Shown: positions 43,695-53,451, counted from the stretch's first letter. The stretch is DNA of 64,000 bases from Bradyrhizobiaceae bacterium (GCA_003963145.1 RXJJ01000012.1:99728-163727), one strand, 5' to 3'. Notes: generated by a model not told the origin, from the sequence alone. Numbers and translations are program-made.

Positions 43695-45497
43695 TCAGGC
43701 GGTCGCGGCGAACGGCGCGGGCGCGCCGCTGTCGCGGTGTTGCAGGCGGAAGAACGAGGCGTAACGGCCGTTGCGCGCAAGCAGGTCGTCGTGGCGGCCG
43801 GACTCGACGACAACACCGCCCTCGATCACGAAAATCTTGTCGGCGTTCGTGATGGTGTGGAGCCGGTGCGCGATGGCGATGGTGGTGCGGCCCCGGCACA
43901 GATGCCCGATGGCCTCCTGCACCAGTTTTTCCGATTCCGAATCGAGCGCGGCGGTCGCTTCATCCAGCAGGATGATCGGCGCGTCCTTGATCAGCGCGCG
44001 TGCGATCGCGATACGCTGGCGCTGGCCGCCGGAGAGCTGCGCGCCGTGTTCGCCGACCGGCGTGTCGTAGCCGAGCGGGAAGCCCATGATGAAGTCATGC
44101 GCGCAGGCGGCCTTGGCGGCGGCGATGATGTCGTCGTCGCTGGCGCCCGGTTTGCCGAAGGCGATGTTCTCGCGAATGGTTGTGCGAAACAGATAGACGT
44201 CCTGTCCGACATAGGCGATCTGCGAGCGCAGCGAATGGCGCGAGATGTCGGAAATGATCTGGTTGTCGATCACGATGGCGCCGGAGCCGACCTCGTAGAA
44301 CCGCAGCAGCAGCGCCAGCACCGTGGATTTGCCGCCGCCGGAGGGACCGACCAGAGCCGTCAGCTTGCCGGGCTCGGCGACGAGGCTCATCCGGTTGAGC
44401 ACCGTCTCGTCCTTGCGATAGGCGAAGGTGACGTCGCGCAACTCGACGCGCGAGTCCGTCAGTTTCAGTTCCGGCTTGTCGCTGTCGTCGGGTTCGGTCG
44501 CGGGGCTGTCCACGATTTCCAGAAGCTTGCGCGCGCCGACGAGCGAGGAGTTGAGATCGATGTTCAGGCGCGCCAGACGCTTGGCGGGCTCGTAGGCCAG
44601 CATGAAGGCCGAGAGGAACGAGAAGAACTGGCCCGGCGGCGTATTGGTGACGAGCACGCGGTAGCCGCCATAGATCAGCGCGCCGGCGATGGCGAAGCCG
44701 CCGAGCGTTTCCATCAGCGGGCTGGCGCGGTTCTGCACCCGTGCGATCTTGTTGGAATGCGCCTCGACCTGCGAGATGTTGCTGTCGATGCGCGCCTGCA
44801 TCGCGTCTTCAAGCGTGAACGCCTTGACCGTGCGGATGCCCTGCAGCGATTCCTGCATGGTCTCCAGAATGTCGGTGTTGTTGGTGAACTGCTTGTGCGC
44901 CAGTCCGCGCACGCGGCGCACCAGCTTGCGCAGGAACAGCATCGCCGGCGGCGCGATCAGGAACCCGAAGATCGACATATACGGGTCCTGGTACACCATC
45001 ACCGCGACAAGGCCGATCAGGGACAAAAGATCGCGGCCGATCGCATTGACGAGAAGACTGAGAACCTGCGTCACGGAGGTTGCGCCCGCCGTCAGCCGCG
45101 CCACGAATTCGGACGAGTGGCGGTCCGAGTAGAAGCCCATGTTCTCGCGCATCAGCTTGGCGAAAAGCTGGCGCTGGTTGTTGGCGATGATGGCATTGCT
45201 GATCTTCGACAGCATCACCGTGTGGCCATAGGTGGCAAAGCCCTTGGCCGAGAACAGCACGATGATGACGACCGACAGCGTGACGATGCCGGAGATGCTG
45301 CGGTTGACGTAGGTCTGGTTGATGACCTCGCCCAGCAGATAGGCCGACAGGGCTGTGGCGCCGGCCGATATGGCCATCAGGGTGAAGGCGAACAGATAGC
45401 GCCGCCAGTAAACAATGCCCTGCTCGGCGACCAGGCGCCGGATCAGGACGGCCGCGCCATAGGGGTCGTCGGTGATTTTTCTCGGAACCGTGGTCAT
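43695..45497 (-). CDS. ABC transporter, fused permease and ATPase (MsbA-like)
   Basis: From the ATG at 45497 it has 600 residues (45527 is an alternative start). Six membrane helices (first around WRRYLFAFTLMAISAGATAL) precede a nucleotide-binding domain with Walker A VGPSGGGKSTVLALLL, signature LSGGQRQRIAIARALI, and Walker B APIILLDEATAALDSES. This is a homodimeric exporter of the MsbA / lipid-exporter type. Adjacent galE and heptosyltransferase I suggest lipid A-core export, but other cargo is possible. The FAH hydrolase gene follows downstream. Confidence 0.9.
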   Translation of the reverse strand: MTTVPRKITDDPYGAAVLIRRLVAEQGIVYWRRYLFAFTLMAISAGATALSAYLLGEVINQTYVNRSISGIVTLSVVIIVLFSAKGFATYGHTVMLSKISNAIIANNQRQLFAKLMRENMGFYSDRHSSEFVARLTAGATSVTQVLSLLVNAIGRDLLSLIGLVAVMVYQDPYMSIFGFLIAPPAMLFLRKLVRRVRGLAHKQFTNNTDILETMQESLQGIRTVKAFTLEDAMQARIDSNISQVEAHSNKIARVQNRASPLMETLGGFAIAGALIYGGYRVLVTNTPPGQFFSFLSAFMLAYEPAKRLARLNIDLNSSLVGARKLLEIVDSPATEPDDSDKPELKLTDSRVELRDVTFAYRKDETVLNRMSLVAEPGKLTALVGPSGGGKSTVLALLLRFYEVGSGAIVIDNQIISDISRHSLRSQIAYVGQDVYLFRTTIRENIAFGKPGASDDDIIAAAKAACAHDFIMGFPLGYDTPVGEHGAQLSGGQRQRIAIARALIKDAPIILLDEATAALDSESEKLVQEAIGHLCRGRTTIAIAHRLHTITNADKIFVIEGGVVVESGRHDDLLARNGRYASFFRLQHRDSGAPAPFAATA

Positions 45498-45583
45498 CCG
45501 CGTCCCGGAGGGGGTCTTGCGAAGCATGTGTTTCCATGCCCGCTATCACGCGGTTTTTCAAGCCAAAATGGCGTCAAATTTGG

Positions 45584-46606
45584 TTAGGCCGAGATCGCCA
45601 GCGCGCCCGTATCCTTGCGCTCACCAAGTAGTTTTTCTTCCCAGGCCAGCGCGTGGGCCGCAATCGTCTCCAGATTGTCATGGCGCGGTGTCCAGTCCAG
45701 CGTCGCGCCGATCCGCGAGGTATCTGCGATCATGGTCATGATGTCGCCGGGCCGGCGGTCGGCCATCTGGACGGCGAAATTGCGGCCGGACACGCGGCGC
45801 ACGGCCTCGATGGTTTCCATCACCGAATAGCCGCGTCCGTAGCCGCAGTTCAGCGTCACCGATGCGCCGCCCTGTTCGAGATAGGTGAGCGCCGCGCGAT
45901 GCGCTTCCGCCAGATCGGTGACATGGATGAAATCGCGGATGCAGCTTCCGTCCCGTGTCGGGTAGTCGTCGCCATACACGTCGATTTTCGCGCGCTGGCC
46001 GGTGGCGGCCTCGACCGCGATTTTCAGAAGATGCGTCGCGCCGGGAGTCTGCAAGCCGATCCGCGCCTGCGGGTCGGCGCCGGCGACGTTGAAATAGCGC
46101 AGCACCACGTAGCTCATGCCGTAGGCGCTCGCCACGTCATGCAGCATGATCTCGCTCATCAGCTTGGAAAAGCCGTAGGGCGACAGCGGCCGGGTCGGCG
46201 CGGTCTCGGCGACCGGCACCTTCTCCGGATTGCCGTAGACGGCGGCGGTGGAGGAGAAGATGAACTTGTTGATGTGGCACTTGACCGCCGCGTTGAGCAG
46301 GTTGCGCGTGGTCATGGTGTTGTTGCGGTAATAGGCCAGCGGATCGCGCACCGAGTCCGGCACCACGACCGAGCCCGCGAAATGAATGATGGACGAGATG
46401 TTGTGCGCGGCGATCACGCCCTCGACAAGGTTCTCGTCACCCGCATCGCCGATGAACAGCGGCACGCCTTCCGGCAGCGCGCTCGAAAATCCGGTGGAGA
46501 GGTTGTCGATCACGACGACGTTTTCGCCGGCTTCCGCCAGCGCCAGCACCGTGTGGCTTCCGATATAACCCGCGCCACCCGTGACAAGTACGGCCATTCC
46601 ATTCAT
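45584..46606 (-). CDS. galE: UDP-glucose 4-epimerase
   Basis: The ATG at 46606 gives 340 residues. The start MAVLVTGGAGYIGSHTVLAL is the Rossmann NAD motif; FSSTAAVYGNPEKVPVAE and SPYGFSKLMSE carry the catalytic Ser/Tyr/Lys; GTDYPTRDGSCIRDFIHV-like DDYPTRDGSCIRDFIHVTDL is diagnostic for GalE. It interconverts UDP-glucose and UDP-galactose for surface sugars. It is divergent from heptosyltransferase I. Confidence 0.95.
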   Translation of the reverse strand: MNGMAVLVTGGAGYIGSHTVLALAEAGENVVVIDNLSTGFSSALPEGVPLFIGDAGDENLVEGVIAAHNISSIIHFAGSVVVPDSVRDPLAYYRNNTMTTRNLLNAAVKCHINKFIFSSTAAVYGNPEKVPVAETAPTRPLSPYGFSKLMSEIMLHDVASAYGMSYVVLRYFNVAGADPQARIGLQTPGATHLLKIAVEAATGQRAKIDVYGDDYPTRDGSCIRDFIHVTDLAEAHRAALTYLEQGGASVTLNCGYGRGYSVMETIEAVRRVSGRNFAVQMADRRPGDIMTMIADTSRIGATLDWTPRHDNLETIAAHALAWEEKLLGERKDTGALAISA

Positions 46607-46745
46607 CCCTGTATCTTCGCGGCGGACATTCTTGTCGCGCGCAGGGCAATGTGACCTTGAAACCCTTGATGGAAGCTTGCGGCGATCGATGACAGAGCAG
46701 GTATAAGTCCTGATTTTCGGGTGGAATTTCATGGTATTTGCCTAC

Positions 46746-46766
46746 GGAAACCGCTTTATGGTTTCC
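46746..46766. promoter_or_regulatory. Perfect inverted repeat between galE and heptosyltransferase I
   Basis: GGAAACC (46746-46752) and GGTTTCC (46760-46766) flank GCTTTAT in the 187-base divergent region, 28 bases before the waaC-like start. It could be an operator or a 5' leader hairpin; no regulator gene is next to it. Confidence 0.4.
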
Positions 46767-46793
46767 AAAATCTAACTCGCGGCCGAAGATCCC

Positions 46794-47762
46794 ATGGCGA
46801 CCGGTTCCTCCTCCTCCGTTCTTTTCATCAAGACATCCTCGCTCGGCGACGTGGTGCATCAGATGCCCGCGATGACCGATGCGCGGGCTCATGCTCCCGA
46901 TGCGAAGATCACATGGATAGTGGAGGAAGCCTTCGCGCCGCTGGCCCGGCTGCATCCGGGCATCGATGAGGTGATCGCGGTGGCGACGCGGCGCTGGCGT
47001 TCGGCGCTGCTGTCGCCATCGACATGGAAGGAGATATCCGCGTTCAAGGCGCGCGTGCGCGAAGTGAACGCCGGGAAGGTCGTCGACACCCAGGGTCTCT
47101 TGCGCTCGGCGCTGATCGCGCGCATCGCGAGCGGCGAGCGTCATGGCTATGACGCCAGAAGCATCCGCGAGCCGCTGGCGTCGCGTTTCTATGACGTCAC
47201 TCACACCGTCGCGCGCGACCTGCATGCGGTGACGCGCAACCGCACGCTCACGGGTCTCAGCCTCGGCTATCAGCCCGCGGCGCGGATCGATTACGGACTC
47301 GTCAAGCCGCCGGCGCAAAACACGGCTCCTTATGCGGTGCTGCTGCACGGCACGTCGCGGCCCGACAAGGAATGGCGCGAATCCGAATGGATCGGCATCG
47401 GGCAGTGGCTGCGGCGGCAAGGCATCGACGTGGTTTTGCCATGGGGGTCGGAGCGCGAGCGGTTGCGTTGCCAGAGATTGTCGCAGGCGATTCCGCAAAG
47501 CCGGGTGCTGGAGCGCCAGCCGCTCGACAGGACCGCGCAGGTGATCGCGAACGCGGCGCTGGTGATCGGCGTCGATACCGGATTGCTGCATCTCGCCGCC
47601 GCCTATGAAGTGCCGCTGATCGCGGTGTTTCTCGGCAGCGAGCCGGGGCTCACAGGCCCTGTCGGCAACGGGCCTATCGCCGTTCTCGGCGGCAAGGGCG
47701 CATCGCCCGCATTCGCGCAGGCGATCGCCGAAGCGCAGCAGATGGGTTTCGCCAAAGTCTAG
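46794..47762 (+). CDS. waaC: Lipopolysaccharide heptosyltransferase I
   Basis: The 322-residue glycosyltransferase family 9 protein begins VLFIKTSSLGDVVHQMPAMT, the WaaC N-terminal signature, and later has HGTSRPDKEWRESEWIGIGQ and LVIGVDTGLLHLAAAYEVPL, the nucleotide-sugar site. It adds the first L-glycero-D-manno-heptose to Kdo of the LPS inner core at the cytoplasmic membrane face. The ADP-heptose pathway genes lie at 57-62 kb. Divergent from galE. Confidence 0.92.
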   Translation: MATGSSSSVLFIKTSSLGDVVHQMPAMTDARAHAPDAKITWIVEEAFAPLARLHPGIDEVIAVATRRWRSALLSPSTWKEISAFKARVREVNAGKVVDTQGLLRSALIARIASGERHGYDARSIREPLASRFYDVTHTVARDLHAVTRNRTLTGLSLGYQPAARIDYGLVKPPAQNTAPYAVLLHGTSRPDKEWRESEWIGIGQWLRRQGIDVVLPWGSERERLRCQRLSQAIPQSRVLERQPLDRTAQVIANAALVIGVDTGLLHLAAAYEVPLIAVFLGSEPGLTGPVGNGPIAVLGGKGASPAFAQAIAEAQQMGFAKV

Positions 47763-47950
47763 AACGCCACATCTCGTTGGGGCGGTGCCAGGCCGGGAAC
47801 TCCCGGATCGCTGGCACGTTACGATCTTTCAACCCGATCCAGTCCACAGGGCCCTGATGCGGATTTTGGTTTTAGCCGCCGACAAGAATCGCCGCTCCAC
47901 GCTTTTCGATGCGATTGCTCTGCGGCACCCTTCTTCGCAAGGCTGATTTC

Positions 47951-50497
47951 ATGAACCTGCCTGTCGATCTTACCAATTGCGACCGGGAAATGATTCAGAT
48001 TCCCGGCAGCGTGCAGCCGTTCGGCTTTCTGCTTGGCCTGTCATCCGATTTCTCGGTGTGCTTTGCGTCCGAAAACCTGCCGCTTTTTCTCGGCCGCGAA
48101 GTGGCCGACGTGCTGCACCGTCCGGTGGCCGCCATCATCGCCGAGGCTGCGATCGATGCCATTCGCTCGCGCGTCGACTATCTGACCGGCCCCGACGCGG
48201 TCGAGCGGATCTTCGGCCTGCAGCTTCAGGACAACGGACCGCGGTTCGATGTGGCCGTGCACTTCTCCGGCGCCTATCTCATCGTCGAGTCAGAGCCGAG
48301 CGCGGCCTATGATGATACCAATTCCGGCGAACTGGTCCGGCTGATGCTGGTCCGCATGCGCAAGACCAGAGGCGTCCTCGAACTGGCCAATGAAGCCGCG
48401 CGTCAGCTCAAGGTGCTGACCGGATTCGATCGGGTGATGGTGTACCGCTTTCATCCCGATGGCTCCGGCGAGGTGATTTCGGAAGTCGCGCGCGGCGGAC
48501 TCGAGCCGTTTCTCGGGTTGCACTACCCGGCATCCGACATTCCGCGTCAGGCCCGCGTACTCTATCAGCGCAACTGGCTTCGCATCATTGCGGACATCAA
48601 CGCCCCGCCGGTACCGATCGCGGCGCCGCCATCCCACAATGCGGCCCTGCTCGATCTGTCGATGAGCGTGCTGCGCTCGGTCTCGCCGATCCATATCGAA
48701 TATCTGCGGAACATGGGCGTCGGCGCGTCGATGTCGGTCTCGATTCTGCGCGACGACAAATTGTGGGGGCTGTTCGCCTGCCATCATTATTCCCCGCGCA
48801 ACATTCCGTTCGAGCGGCGCACCGCGGCCGAACTGTTCGGCCAGATGTTCTCGTGGGTTCTGGAAAGCCGCGAGCGCGAAAGCGAGGTTGCCTACGAGGC
48901 CAGGGCCAGTCAGGTGCAGGAGCGCCTGATCGAAGCCGCCGCCTCGCATGCCCATTCGCGGGGCGCTATCGCGGATTTCGTCGACGACTACCGCAAGATG
49001 ATCGACTGTGACGGCATCGCGGTGTGGTCGGACGAAACGCTGACGCTGACGGGCGAAACGCCGACCGAAAGCGAAGTGAAAGATCTCATCAATTTCATCA
49101 ACCGCACATCGCCCGGCCGCATTTGCGCCAGCGCCGAGATTGCGAAGGTCTATGCCAGCGGCGAGGCATTCCGGGATCGTGCAGCGGGGTTCCTCGCCAT
49201 TCCGATTTCGCGCACGCCGCGCGACTGCCTGATTTTTTTCCGCCGCGAAATTCTGCGCAAGGTCAATTGGGCGGGCGATCCGAACAAGACCTACAGCGAA
49301 GGTCCGCTCGGTCCGCGTCTCACGCCGAGAAAGAGCTTTGAGGTGTGGCAGGAAATCGTGCGCGGCCAGTCCGCGCCATGGACCGCGGCCGATCTGCACA
49401 TCGCCGAGAGTCTTCGCATCACGCTGCTCGAAGTCATCCTTCAACTCGCCGACCTTGCCGCGCGCGAGCGCCGCACCGCGCAGGAGCGGCAGGAATTGAT
49501 GATCGCCGAACTCAATCATCGCGTCCGCAACATCCTCAGCCTCGTTCGCGGGCTTGTCGCGCAAAGCAAGGACACCACGGTCAGCACCGAGGAGTTCGCC
49601 TCCGTGCTCGGCGGTCGTATTCAGGCGCTGGCGCGCGCACACGACCAGATCACGAGTCTGAACTGGGCGCCGGCCGCGCTGCGCTCGCTGATCGAGTCGG
49701 AGGCGGGCGCCTATCTCGGCGCGCGTGCCGGGCGGGTCAAGCTCGGAGGGCCGGACGTCGCGCTCGATCCCAAGGCGTTCGCGACGCTCGCACTCGTCGT
49801 CCACGAGATGATGACCAACTCCGCCAAATACGGCGCGCTGGCCGACTCCACCGGCGAGGTCGAAATCATCTGGAAGCTCGACGACGGCGACACGTTGACC
49901 ATCGAATGGAAGGAACGGGGAGGGCCGCCGGTGCAGCCGCCATCCCGCAAGGGGTTCGGGACGACCATCATTGAACGCTCGATTCCCTTCGACCTGAAAG
50001 GAGAAGCCGAATTGCGATACGATCTTCTTGGCGTCAACGCCCGCTTCGTCATTCCCGCGCATTTCATCGAGCCGGCCGCAGCCGGCGCGGGCGGCAAATC
50101 CCAGCAAGCCGAACAGAAGACAAGGCCCGGTATCTCCGGCACCGCCCTGATCGTCGAGGATAACCTCATCATCGCGATGACGGCCGAGGTGATCCTCCTC
50201 GAACTCGGCGCGCGCCATGCCGAGACGGCTGCGTCGGTGAAAGAGGGGCTGGCCGCGATCGCGCGCGCCAAACCCAGCTTCGCGCTGCTCGACCTCAATC
50301 TGGGCGGTGAAAACAGCATCCCGGTCGCCATGAAACTCAGTGAACTGGGCGTGCCCTTCATTTTTGCCACCGGCTATGGCGAGCGCGCGCCGATCCCGGC
50401 CGAACTTTCGGATGTGCCCGTGATTCAGAAGCCGTACACGCGCGATGTGGTCGAGCACGCGCTGACGAAGCTGCCTGAGAAGCAGTCGGCCGATTGA
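47951..50497 (+). CDS. Bacteriophytochrome HWE-type histidine kinase with C-terminal receiver
   Basis: The ATG at 47951 gives 848 residues. Cys10 in LTNCDREMIQIPGSVQPFGF is the biliverdin attachment site; then come PAS, GAF with the YPASDIPRQARVLYQRNWLR signature, and PHY with the PRxSF tongue (LTPRKSFEVW). The kinase has His523 in AELNHRVRNILSLVRG, the HWE-family form, with an HWE-type ATP domain, and a receiver domain with Asp781 in FALLDLNLGG. It senses red/far-red light. The same domain order occurs in Agrobacterium Agp2, a bathy phytochrome; whether this one is bathy cannot be read from sequence. Heme oxygenase is 34 kb away. Confidence 0.95.
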   Translation: MNLPVDLTNCDREMIQIPGSVQPFGFLLGLSSDFSVCFASENLPLFLGREVADVLHRPVAAIIAEAAIDAIRSRVDYLTGPDAVERIFGLQLQDNGPRFDVAVHFSGAYLIVESEPSAAYDDTNSGELVRLMLVRMRKTRGVLELANEAARQLKVLTGFDRVMVYRFHPDGSGEVISEVARGGLEPFLGLHYPASDIPRQARVLYQRNWLRIIADINAPPVPIAAPPSHNAALLDLSMSVLRSVSPIHIEYLRNMGVGASMSVSILRDDKLWGLFACHHYSPRNIPFERRTAAELFGQMFSWVLESRERESEVAYEARASQVQERLIEAAASHAHSRGAIADFVDDYRKMIDCDGIAVWSDETLTLTGETPTESEVKDLINFINRTSPGRICASAEIAKVYASGEAFRDRAAGFLAIPISRTPRDCLIFFRREILRKVNWAGDPNKTYSEGPLGPRLTPRKSFEVWQEIVRGQSAPWTAADLHIAESLRITLLEVILQLADLAARERRTAQERQELMIAELNHRVRNILSLVRGLVAQSKDTTVSTEEFASVLGGRIQALARAHDQITSLNWAPAALRSLIESEAGAYLGARAGRVKLGGPDVALDPKAFATLALVVHEMMTNSAKYGALADSTGEVEIIWKLDDGDTLTIEWKERGGPPVQPPSRKGFGTTIIERSIPFDLKGEAELRYDLLGVNARFVIPAHFIEPAAAGAGGKSQQAEQKTRPGISGTALIVEDNLIIAMTAEVILLELGARHAETAASVKEGLAAIARAKPSFALLDLNLGGENSIPVAMKLSELGVPFIFATGYGERAPIPAELSDVPVIQKPYTRDVVEHALTKLPEKQSAD

Positions 50498-50642
50498 GCG
50501 GCCCGCGCTGTCACAGCGGTCTGTAAAAATTGTCAAACGCGTTCGCGGTTTACGCCGTGATCGCGATGTGTAATGTGCCGCGCCAATGCGGGCGCGAAAG
50601 CCCCGCGATGAGTCTCAAACTCGCAAGGGCGGAAACATCACG

Positions 50643-51656
50643 ATGAAGGTTTGCATTTACGGCGCGGGTGCGATCGGTGGCTATGTCGGCGTGCTGATGA
50701 AGCTGGCGGGCGCTGACGTGTCTCTGATCGCGCGCGGCGCGCATCTCGAAGCCATCAACAAGAACGGCCTCAAGCTCCATATCAACGGCGAGGAGAAGGT
50801 CGCGAAGATGACCGCGACCGCCGATCCGAAGACGCTCGGCCACCAGGATTACGTCATCGTCGCGCTGAAGGCGCATCAGGCCTGGGAAGTCGCCGACCAG
50901 ATGAAGCCCCTGATCGGGCCGAACACTGCCGTGGTCACCGCGCAGAATGGTTTGCCGTGGTGGTACTTCCACGGCTTCGAGGGCCAGTACGCCGACCGGC
51001 GCATTGAAAGCGTCGATCCGGGCGGGCGGCAGTGGAACGCCATCGGTCCCGAGCGCGTGATCGGCTGCACGGTCTATCCCGCCGCCGAGATCGAGGCGCC
51101 GGGCGTGATCCATCACGTCTCCGGCGACAAGTTCGGCCTCGGCGAGCCGACACGCAAGGTAACCGAGCGCGTGCAGAAATTGTCGGAGCTGTTCGAGAAG
51201 AGCGGCATGAAGGCGCCGATCCTGCCCGAGATCCGCAACGACATCTGGCTCAAGCTGTGGGGCAATCTCTGCTTCAACCCGATCTCGGCGCTGACCCATG
51301 CGACCCTCGATGTCGTCGCCACCGATCCCGGCACCCGCGAACTCGCCCGCCACATGATGGAGGAGGCCGAGCGCATCGCGCGGCGCATCGGCGTGCATTT
51401 CCGCGTCGATATCGAAAAGCGCATCAACGGCGCGGCCCGCGTCGGCGCGCACCGCACCTCGATGCTGCAGGACGTGGACAAGAACCGGCCGATCGAACTC
51501 GACGCGCTGCTTACCTCCGTGCAGGAGCTCGGCCGCCTGACCGAAGTGCCGACCCCGCATATCAACGCGGTGCTGGCGCTGGCCAAGCAGATGGGCCGCG
51601 TGCGCGGAATCTATCCGACCTTCCCGGAGGAGGCGGCCGTCGAGGCGCTGGACTAG
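50643..51656 (+). CDS. panE: 2-dehydropantoate 2-reductase family protein
   Basis: The 337-residue protein begins MKVCIYGAGAIGGYVGVLMK, the NADPH Rossmann motif; NGLPWWYFHGFEG, IRNDIWLKLWGNLCFNPISA with catalytic Lys and Asn, and RVGAHRTSMLQDVDKNRPIE with a C-terminal Ser/Asp-Glu are all present. Ketopantoate reductases make pantoate for CoA; several paralogues of this longer form act on other 2-keto acids, so the gene symbol is provisional. The segment between the Rossmann fold and the Lys is longer than in E. coli PanE (about 300 residues). Confidence 0.8.
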   Translation: MKVCIYGAGAIGGYVGVLMKLAGADVSLIARGAHLEAINKNGLKLHINGEEKVAKMTATADPKTLGHQDYVIVALKAHQAWEVADQMKPLIGPNTAVVTAQNGLPWWYFHGFEGQYADRRIESVDPGGRQWNAIGPERVIGCTVYPAAEIEAPGVIHHVSGDKFGLGEPTRKVTERVQKLSELFEKSGMKAPILPEIRNDIWLKLWGNLCFNPISALTHATLDVVATDPGTRELARHMMEEAERIARRIGVHFRVDIEKRINGAARVGAHRTSMLQDVDKNRPIELDALLTSVQELGRLTEVPTPHINAVLALAKQMGRVRGIYPTFPEEAAVEALD

Positions 51657-51680
51657 GCGGCCGAGGTTTGGCTGTCTGTC

Positions 51681-51761
51681 GTCATTGCGAGCGGAGCGAA
51701 GCAATCCAGAGGCGGAGGGAAACGGCTGGATTGCTTCGTCGCTGATGCTCCTCGCAATGAC
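51681..51761. repeat. Dispersed inverted repeat element
   Basis: GTCATTGCGAG (51681-51691) and CTCGCAATGAC (51751-51761) are perfect outer arms; GAAGCAATCCAG and CTGGATTGCTTC pair inside. The 'gtcattgcgagcggagcgaagcaatcc' class is a well-known intergenic repeat in alphaproteobacteria. It sits between two convergent genes. Confidence 0.9.
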
Positions 51762-51784
51762 TGTTAAATTTTATTACTCCCATC

Positions 51785-52822
51785 TCAGCCGGTCTTCGCC
51801 ACGTCCAGAATTGCCTGCGCGAAGGCCTGCGGCGCCTCCTGCGGCAGATTATGCCCGATGCCGCCGGTGACGGTGCGGTGCTCGTATTTGCCCGTGAACT
51901 TCTTCGCGTAAGTCGTCGGGTCGGGATGCGGCGCACCGTTGGCGTCGCCTTCGAGCGTGATGGTCGGCACTGCGATGGCGGGGAACGTGGCAAGCTGCTT
52001 TTCCAGCGCATCGTATTTCGCTTCGCCCTCCGCAAGGCTCAGGCGCCAGCGATAATTGTGAATGCTGACGGCGACATGATCGGGGTTGTCGAACGCCGCC
52101 GCGCTGCGCTCATAGGTCGCCTCGTCGAAATGCCATTTCGGCGAAGCGAGTTGCCAGATCAGCCTGTTGAAGGCGTGCCGGTTGGCCTCGTAGCCGGCGC
52201 GGCCGCGCTCGGTGGCGAAATAGAACTGATACCACCACGCAAGCTCGGCCTGCGGGGATAACGGTTTCAGATTGGCCTCGCGGCTGCCGATCAGATAACC
52301 GCTGACCGAAACCAGCGCCTGACAGCGCTGCGGCCATAATGCTGCGATGATGTTGGCGGTGCGCGCGCCCCAGTCATAGCCGCCGATGATCGCGCTGCGG
52401 ATTTTCAGGGCATCCATGAGGTCGATGATATCCACCGCGATCGCCGCCTGCTGGCCGTTGCGCGGTGTGTCTTCGGACAAAAAGCGGGTCGCGCCATAGC
52501 CGCGCAGATAAGGCACGATCACGCGGTAGCCTTGCGCGGCGAGCAGCGGAGCGACGTCCGCGTAGCTGTGAATGTCGTACGGCCAGCCGTGCAGCAGGAT
52601 CACGGGTTTGCCGTCGGCGGGTCCGCTCTCGAAATAGCCGGTGTCGAGAACGCCGGCGCTGATGTGGCGGATCTGTCCCAGCGTGGCGGCGGCGTCCGGC
52701 GGTGCGGATGGCTGAGTCTGCTGGGCGGCGAGGGGTTCGATCCATCCGAACTGCGCGGCGGCGAGACCCATCGCCGTGGTTCGAAGAAAGGCCCGGCGAT
52801 CTGGATTGATGTTGTCGGTCAT
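51785..52822 (-). CDS. Exported alpha/beta hydrolase, epoxide-hydrolase-like
   Basis: The ATG at 52822 (GGAG upstream) gives 345 residues with a Tat signal (PDRRAFLRTTAMGLAAAQFG). The oxyanion motif is LLHGWPYD (HGxP, 79-82), and the nucleophile elbow is GGYDWGA with Asp150, which fits epoxide hydrolases and dehalogenases rather than Ser esterases. The catalytic His is in GIGHNLPQEAP near the end. Substrate unknown. It runs 58 bases after ohr on the same strand, so both may be transcribed together. Confidence 0.88.
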   Translation of the reverse strand: MTDNINPDRRAFLRTTAMGLAAAQFGWIEPLAAQQTQPSAPPDAAATLGQIRHISAGVLDTGYFESGPADGKPVILLHGWPYDIHSYADVAPLLAAQGYRVIVPYLRGYGATRFLSEDTPRNGQQAAIAVDIIDLMDALKIRSAIIGGYDWGARTANIIAALWPQRCQALVSVSGYLIGSREANLKPLSPQAELAWWYQFYFATERGRAGYEANRHAFNRLIWQLASPKWHFDEATYERSAAAFDNPDHVAVSIHNYRWRLSLAEGEAKYDALEKQLATFPAIAVPTITLEGDANGAPHPDPTTYAKKFTGKYEHRTVTGGIGHNLPQEAPQAFAQAILDVAKTG

Positions 52823-52880
52823 GCGTTCGCTCCGCTGAGGAAGAAAAGGCCCGCCCAATGAGATGGGCAGGCCGGGTCGT

Positions 52881-53303
52881 TCAGACCAGATTGAACTGGA
52901 CGTCGATATTGCCGCGCGAGAGCTTGGAGTAGGGGCAGATCTGGTCGGCGCGCTCGACCACCTTCTTTGCTGTCTCGCGATCGAGACCCGGCAGCCCGAC
53001 ATTGAAGCGGGCCTGCAGGAAGAAGTCGTTATGCGCGCTGCCGAGATCGACCTCGGCGTCGATGAAGTGGTCCGCGGGCAGCGCTACCTTCAGTTCGCCC
53101 GCGGCGCGGGCCATCGCGCCCTGGAAGCAGGCCGACCAGCCGGCCGCGAACAGCTGCTCGGGATTGGTGCCCGGCGCGTTGCTGCCCGGACGCGACAGCT
53201 TGACGTCGAGCTGGCCGTCCGAGGACTTCGCCGCGCCGTCGCGGCCGCCGGTGGTGTGGGTTTTCGCAGTATAGAGAACCTTGTCGATTGCGGTGATGGT
53301 CAT
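52881..53303 (-). CDS. ohr: Organic hydroperoxide resistance protein
   Basis: The 140-residue protein is of the Ohr/OsmC family: redox cysteines Cys59 in AGWSACFQGAMARAAG and Cys123 in QICPYSKLSRGN, and the LYTAKTHTTGGRDG start with NPEQLFAAGW. It reduces fatty-acid and other organic peroxides with lipoyl thiols. It is divergent from ohrR with two operator-like palindromes between, the classic Ohr-OhrR arrangement. Confidence 0.95.
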   Translation of the reverse strand: MTITAIDKVLYTAKTHTTGGRDGAAKSSDGQLDVKLSRPGSNAPGTNPEQLFAAGWSACFQGAMARAAGELKVALPADHFIDAEVDLGSAHNDFFLQARFNVGLPGLDRETAKKVVERADQICPYSKLSRGNIDVQFNLV

Positions 53304-53323
53304 GGGATCGCTCCGTGCTGGAA

Positions 53324-53358
53324 TTGTATCGTATCCGATATAATCGAATGCGATACAA
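53324..53358. promoter_or_regulatory. OhrR operator candidate 1
   Basis: TTGTATCG (53324-53331) and CGATACAA (53351-53358) are perfect arms around an AT-rich centre with GATATAATCGAATG; it lies 20 bases upstream of the ohr start. Location and AT-rich palindromic form match known OhrR sites. Confidence 0.75.
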
Positions 53359-53399
53359 ATAGCCGGCCCGGCGGCGATGTCAACCCTTCCGATTTGATC

Positions 53400-53420
53400 G
53401 CATCCGATATATATCGATGC
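53400..53420. promoter_or_regulatory. OhrR operator candidate 2
   Basis: GCATC (53400-53404) and GATGC (53416-53420) flank CGATATATATC, a near-perfect palindrome; it shares CCGATATA with site 1. It is 31 bases upstream of the ohrR start, so it could serve autorepression. Confidence 0.65.
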
Positions 53421-53451
53421 GAGAGATCACGTTCCCGTGTGGGAGAGGCGG

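Noticed and set aside
48290..50536. A 748-codon open frame antisense to the phytochrome gene
   Set aside because: Same reason: a codon-bias shadow with His/Arg/Asp-rich composition and no domain.
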